From NCBI GenBank assembly GCA_026260175.1, contig JAKCWW010009263.1:2565-24203 (forward strand): a stretch of 21,639 nucleotides of DNA, read 5' to 3'. Made by a program: the position numbers and the translations under genes. Numbering within the stretch: position 1 is the stretch's first letter; every line of letters begins with the position of its first letter. Shown here in pieces: positions 18,667 to 21,639 of this stretch. Below the pieces are notes generated by a model. That model made no database searches. It had not been told where the DNA came from and saw nothing but the letters and a program-made list of their open reading frames with translations. The stretch comes from Reticulitermes lucifugus (lineage: Eukaryota > Arthropoda > Insecta > Blattodea > Rhinotermitidae).

Positions 18667-21071
18667 CTACAGAATGAAGAAAATAATGGGTATGAATATA
18701 CCGGTATGTTTGCAGTAATCTTCAAACTGCCTGGTTGTGTAGGCACTGGCTAGGTTAATGGCAAAGCATACATGAAGAGTGAAACAAAATGACAGAGAAT
18801 TTTTAAATTTAACACATGTACTTCTATATATAAATATAACATGGTGCATAACCCATGTATTTTTGACCACAATTGCATGTCTGAAATTCAGTACGTACAC
18901 TACACTGTTAGCTTGCAGCACACATTTTCAGTTTTCTCTTGTCACTAGTCCATTAAGGTATTCTGCATACAATTTGTTGATGGATGTGAATTAAATACCC
19001 CTCTCAAAATTATGGAAAGAACAATATGGAACAGTAAGTATTATTTTCTATTAAATTCTTGTTTTTACTCTTTGTACATTAAACATTCCACCCACCCCCA
19101 CCTAGTGCCAAGGTTAAAGAAAGGTAGAGCTATATCTCTACTCCCCATCTGGGACTTTGTGGCCGTTTATAGGGTGAACTTACATTAAACATTTCAATGT
19201 ACTTGAGACAGTCTCATATTGGTTTTTAATGTCTATCTTGGGATACATAGGACTTCTTTAGTAATGGCATGTTTGCATCTAATGCAAGTCCAGTTTCAGA
19301 TAGGTTTTGCCATATTGGGAATTGCCTTCATCATTCATCATAATATCTGGAACCTTACTAAGAAATAGAGGAGAATTTGCTGGAACACAGCCCCAAGATT
19401 GCTATACTTTTATAAACTGTGACAAAGTGCTGGTATAAGAACTCCAGACATATCTTGTAAAGTAGTTTATATAAACATAGATGCACAGTAACTCACCATT
19501 ATATCTGGCTTTGTCTTCTAGAACACAAGATACAGGAGTTGCACCTTCATTGCATTCCTCCTGAAATGGAAAGTTCTGTTTCTCAAGTCCTTTTTCCTTC
19601 ATGCGCATCTCATTTAGACGCTGGACATGGAGGCGACAGTCTCTCCCACTCCCTCTTCCATATATCTTAAAATAAACACAGGGAGATCCTAATCACAAAT
19701 CAAAGCTTACTTTCTTGCTGCACCAAGTTCTAGTTCTATGTACATATCCTCCTGAAAACTCACATGTCTTATTAATTGTTCTATGAAAGGTATGGTATGG
19801 CTATTACATACCCCAACCCAAATGTCAGAAATTTTTATCTCTTCCAAACCCTAAAATGGAAGGCTTACAGAATGAATTCAAATAGTTGAATTAGAAATTA
19901 TAGCCCAGACTTTAAATGGGAAGTTACACAGTATCATTCTTCTAAAACAATGCTTTGAATCGTCAGTGTAATTCCAAGCAAACAATTCTAGTTGCAAATA
20001 GTGTTAATTGTGCACTGTTAATTATGCCCTCCACCTAAACCACTTCTACAAAGGAATAATTGTAACAATGGATAGGGCTTTGTCTGTGTTGAGAAGTCAC
20101 ATGGAATGGTGAGGATCTGGTATCCTAAGTGGCATGAACATCCACTACACTAACTCCATGTTACAGGGTCTTCCATGAGTTATTCAGCTGGTGAAGAAAG
20201 TCTTATAAATTTTATAAAACCCTAAGGTTCTTCACCTTGCTCAAAATATTCTGCCAGTGAGCTTGATTCTCAATCCAGTTCACAACTGCACAAACCCATT
20301 CTTTATGACCAGATCTAATTTTATCCTCCATCCACACCTCATGATCTCTTCCCTTGGTGCTTTCAAACAAAAATGTTCCATACACACACTTACTCTTACT
20401 CAACTCAGAAGCTGGAGGTAGCAAGTTCCTTCAAAATGTCAGAAAATGACTATCACACTCAAAACTCAGAATCCAGCATTCAATAAAGTTTGTGCATGTC
20501 TTCACACATGTGATACCATTCCACCTTTCACATGCTTATTAACACCTTAAAAATATGACAATATAAACCCTCAACCACCATATTATATTATGTTTCAACT
20601 GTATTTATATTGTAAGACTATTTTATATTCATGTTGACTGATTCTATATCTATGTACATAGATTTCTGGAAGATACATTAAATTGAATTGAAATTGAATT
20701 GAACTGACTGGATTAAAGGACAGTACCTTTTTTAAAGATTGCTTCTCACCACACATTTTGCATTGCCACTTGTTACTCTTCTTAACTATATGAACCTGCA
20801 AAAAATATAACCTATAATAATTCTCACAGCAGTACAGTAGATGATGTTTTAGTTACAGCTACTATTAAATATAAAATCATGGTCTCATTACTTTAATTTT
20901 AAAATATGTATTTATTGCAGTTCAATAAGTGTGTCCATATAAATTACAACGCTGAAACGCCTATTTCACGTGTAACGTCAATGTAATTAAAAGTGCAGCT
21001 TTCAGGCAAATGTCATGTACCTGAAATGCTTGGCATGAATAACATCGCAGAACATGTAGCTCTTGAGGCAT
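18026..21071 (-). CDS. MRNIP: MRNIP orthologue (MRN complex-interacting protein), complete, four coding exons
   Basis: Joining 21071-21021, 20795-20727, 19665-19497 and 18666-18026 gives 930 coding bases: 309 residues plus a TGA stop. Human MRNIP, as I recall it, is about 340 residues. Residues 10-13 (CYSC) and 29-32 (CKMC) form a zinc ribbon. Residues 22-37 (KKSNKWQCKMCGEKQS) and 42-57 (YGRGSGRDCRLHVQRL) match the MRNIP signature of a KK-x-W-x-C-x2-CGEKQS block followed by YGxGSGxDCRxHVQxLN. SKWSRFL near residue 108 corresponds to the family's second conserved W motif. The tail is Ser/Glu-rich and ends in an acidic SGSEDELDKILRF segment, as vertebrate MRNIP also ends acidic. In vertebrates MRNIP is nuclear, binds the MRE11-RAD50-NBS1 complex, supports ATM signalling and limits MRE11 at stalled forks. 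The same role here is inferred by orthology. Introns are 225, 1061 and 830 bases with phases 0, 0 and 1, all GT-AG. Confidence 0.93.
19088..19190 (+). mobile_element. tRNA-derived SINE, copy 3, 3' part only, inside an MRNIP intron
   Basis: CACCTAGTGCCAAGGTTAA, GAGCTATATCTCTACTCCCC and a CTTTACC-like end align with the 3' half of the SINE at 11510-11783. The 5' tRNA head is missing. It sits in intron 3 of MRNIP, antisense to that gene. Confidence 0.65.
19497..19665 (-). CDS. MRNIP: MRNIP exon 3
   Basis: Encodes residues 41-96 and one base of codon 97. It begins IYGRGSGRDCRLHVQRLN, the second conserved MRNIP block, then a charged linker (MRMKEKGLEKQ) and a less conserved segment ending EDKARYN. 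The acceptor TTATTTTAAG|ATA is modest. The donor ATG|GTGAGT is strong and sets phase 1. Reading through that donor meets a stop in the intron, which supports splicing there. Confidence 0.92.
20212..20424 (-). other. Unidentified 70-codon open frame in MRNIP intron 2
   Basis: Minus-strand frame with protein-like composition (for example KGRDHEVWMEDKIRSGHKEW, then VVNWIENQAHW), ending in TAA. It has no matching splice phase in the MRNIP model and no counterpart in MRNIP that I know. It may be a remnant of an inserted element or an unrelated chance frame. Confidence 0.25.
20600..20706 (+). mobile_element. LINE-type 3' end with (ATTGA)n tail, copy 2, in MRNIP intron 2
   Basis: A T-rich 3' UTR-like stretch ends in GGAAGATACATTAAATTGAA and short ATTGAATTGAA units, identical over 25 bases to 16766-16790. 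It ends about 20 bases short of the exon 2 donor, antisense to MRNIP. Confidence 0.55.
20727..20795 (-). CDS. MRNIP: MRNIP exon 2
   Basis: Sixty-nine bases, phase 0 at both ends, encoding residues 18-40. It contains KWQCKMCGEKQS, the second C-x2-C of the zinc ribbon and the most diagnostic motif of the family. The acceptor is a T-rich tract ending TTTTTTGCAG. The donor is AAAAAG|GTACTG. A phase-0 intron splits the zinc ribbon between its two cysteine pairs. Confidence 0.93.
21021..21071 (-). CDS. MRNIP: MRNIP exon 1 (coding part)
   Basis: Encodes 17 residues, MPQELHVLRCYSCQAFQ, carrying the first C-x2-C half of the zinc ribbon. The human protein has a comparable short N-terminus ending in a CxxC and FQ just before the KK-W block. 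The ATG is supported by an in-frame TAA nine bases upstream and by this alignment. The donor reads TTTCAG|GTACAT, phase 0. The GTACAT donor is weaker than consensus. Confidence 0.9.
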
Positions 21072-21320
21072 TGCAATATGTTACAACCAGCTCTCGTGGA
21101 TTTAACAACGCCGAAAAAGAACCTGTTTCAGACCTTCATTTGTATATCGCTCTCTACACGTCATTGCTACACACACATAACGTCATGTAGCCAACGTTGG
21201 AAATAAAATTCATTCCTTATTCCTCAGTCATCCATTTCCGTGGACTGCGCCCCGGCTCTTGACAGGCGCGAAGTTATGAGTCACATTCGGGGTATCTCCT
21301 CGCTAAGTTGCCTAAATAAA
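21072..21320 (-). promoter_or_regulatory. CpG-containing 5' flank, probable MRNIP promoter / 5' UTR
   Basis: Directly upstream of the MRNIP ATG the sequence becomes richer in G+C and CpG than the AT-rich surroundings, for example TTCCGTGGACTGCGCCCCGG and GGCGCGAAG. It contains an AP-1-like TGAGTCA at 21277-21283 and a CCAACGTTGG palindrome at 21191-21200. No convincing TATA box is visible at a fixed spacing. The transcription start is unknown. Confidence 0.45.
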
Positions 21321-21522
21321 AAGTTGTCGCTCTTGTCCACAGATCACAGATCTTGTCACTGGGTAGTCTGACAATGCTGTGAATTCATTAATTCATTCAT
21401 TTCTTAACCTTTCAGTAAATCCATTACACGATGTACAACCATGGATAAAGAAATGGTCATCAAATACAAAAAGCAACAAATATAATAAATGAACAAGATA
21501 AGCAAAATAAAATAAATAAATA

Positions 21523-21541
21523 AATATATATATATATATAA
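21523..21541. repeat. (TA)n microsatellite following an AAAT-rich run
   Basis: AAATAAATAAATAAATATATATATATATATA-type sequence around 21505-21541. It lies just beyond the 3' end of the minus-strand LINE at the window edge. Confidence 0.85.
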
Positions 21542-21591
21542 ATTGCTTGCTGTAAATAACAAATGTCATAAAAAGAATATCATCATTCTGT

Positions 21592-21639
21592 AGTCTGTCT
21601 TACGACAGGTCCGTAGCCTCTTCCAAAGCGAGTTCTCCA
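21592..21639 (-). mobile_element. 3' end of an endonuclease-RT LINE, running off the window
   Basis: The minus strand reads WRTRFGRGYGPVVRQTTE and a stop, the C-terminal motif of the same LINE family as 8686-8895. Thirty-nine plus-strand bases from CTGTCTTACGACAGGT are nearly identical between the two copies. The rest of the element lies outside the window. Confidence 0.8.

Noticed and set aside
20993..21190. Plus-strand frame over MRNIP exon 1
   Set aside because: It is antisense to the exon that encodes the MRNIP start and CxxC motif. No splice or promoter evidence supports it.
1..21639. CRISPR array, bacterial operon or defence system
   Set aside because: There are no spaced direct repeats, ribosome binding sites or contiguous long ORFs. 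The sequence has eukaryotic introns, SINEs and LINEs.

Overview
This window is animal nuclear DNA, most likely from an insect. It is AT-rich, has long non-coding stretches, GT-AG introns, microsatellites and many decayed transposable elements, and shows no bacterial gene organisation. Several dispersed repeats give translations I associate from memory with termite and cockroach (Blattodea) genomes. That placement is an inference, not a search result.

The one gene I can reconstruct with confidence is on the minus strand at 18026-21071. It is a complete four-exon orthologue of MRNIP, the MRE11-RAD50-NBS1 interacting protein. Its exons are 21021-21071, 20727-20795, 19497-19665 and 18026-18666. 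All splice phases agree and they encode 309 residues. The N-terminus is a split four-cysteine zinc ribbon followed by the family's Gly-Arg-rich conserved block. The C-terminal part is disordered and acidic. A CpG-containing stretch (about 21072-21320) lies upstream of the ATG, and AATAAA signals lie just past the stop codon.

On the plus strand, two possible exons (about 1345-1439 and from 6155) have good splice signals and could be the 3' end of another gene. Their reading frame cannot be fixed from the sequence alone.

The rest is mostly repeat-derived. In order it holds: an (ACACGC)n microsatellite (1-62); a degraded mariner-like DDE transposase (about 1726-2468); copies of a dispersed repeat (about 540-720, 5330-5505 and 9786-9930); a tRNA-derived SINE family (about 5580-5874, 11510-11783 and 19088-19190); two strong hairpins (6818-6892 and 7478-7578); a plus-strand LINE reverse transcriptase fragment (8378-8685) abutting a minus-strand LINE 3' end (about 8686-8895) whose relative recurs at 21592-21639; an RNase H-like LINE fragment (10241-10438); a foldback element (12906-13106); a retroelement-like tail (13735-13920); a second tRNA-derived SINE (about 15290-15485, minus); and two LINE-type tails sharing a 25-base block (16766 and 20668).

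I see no novel multi-gene system. The most useful results are the MRNIP gene model and the near-perfect hairpins.
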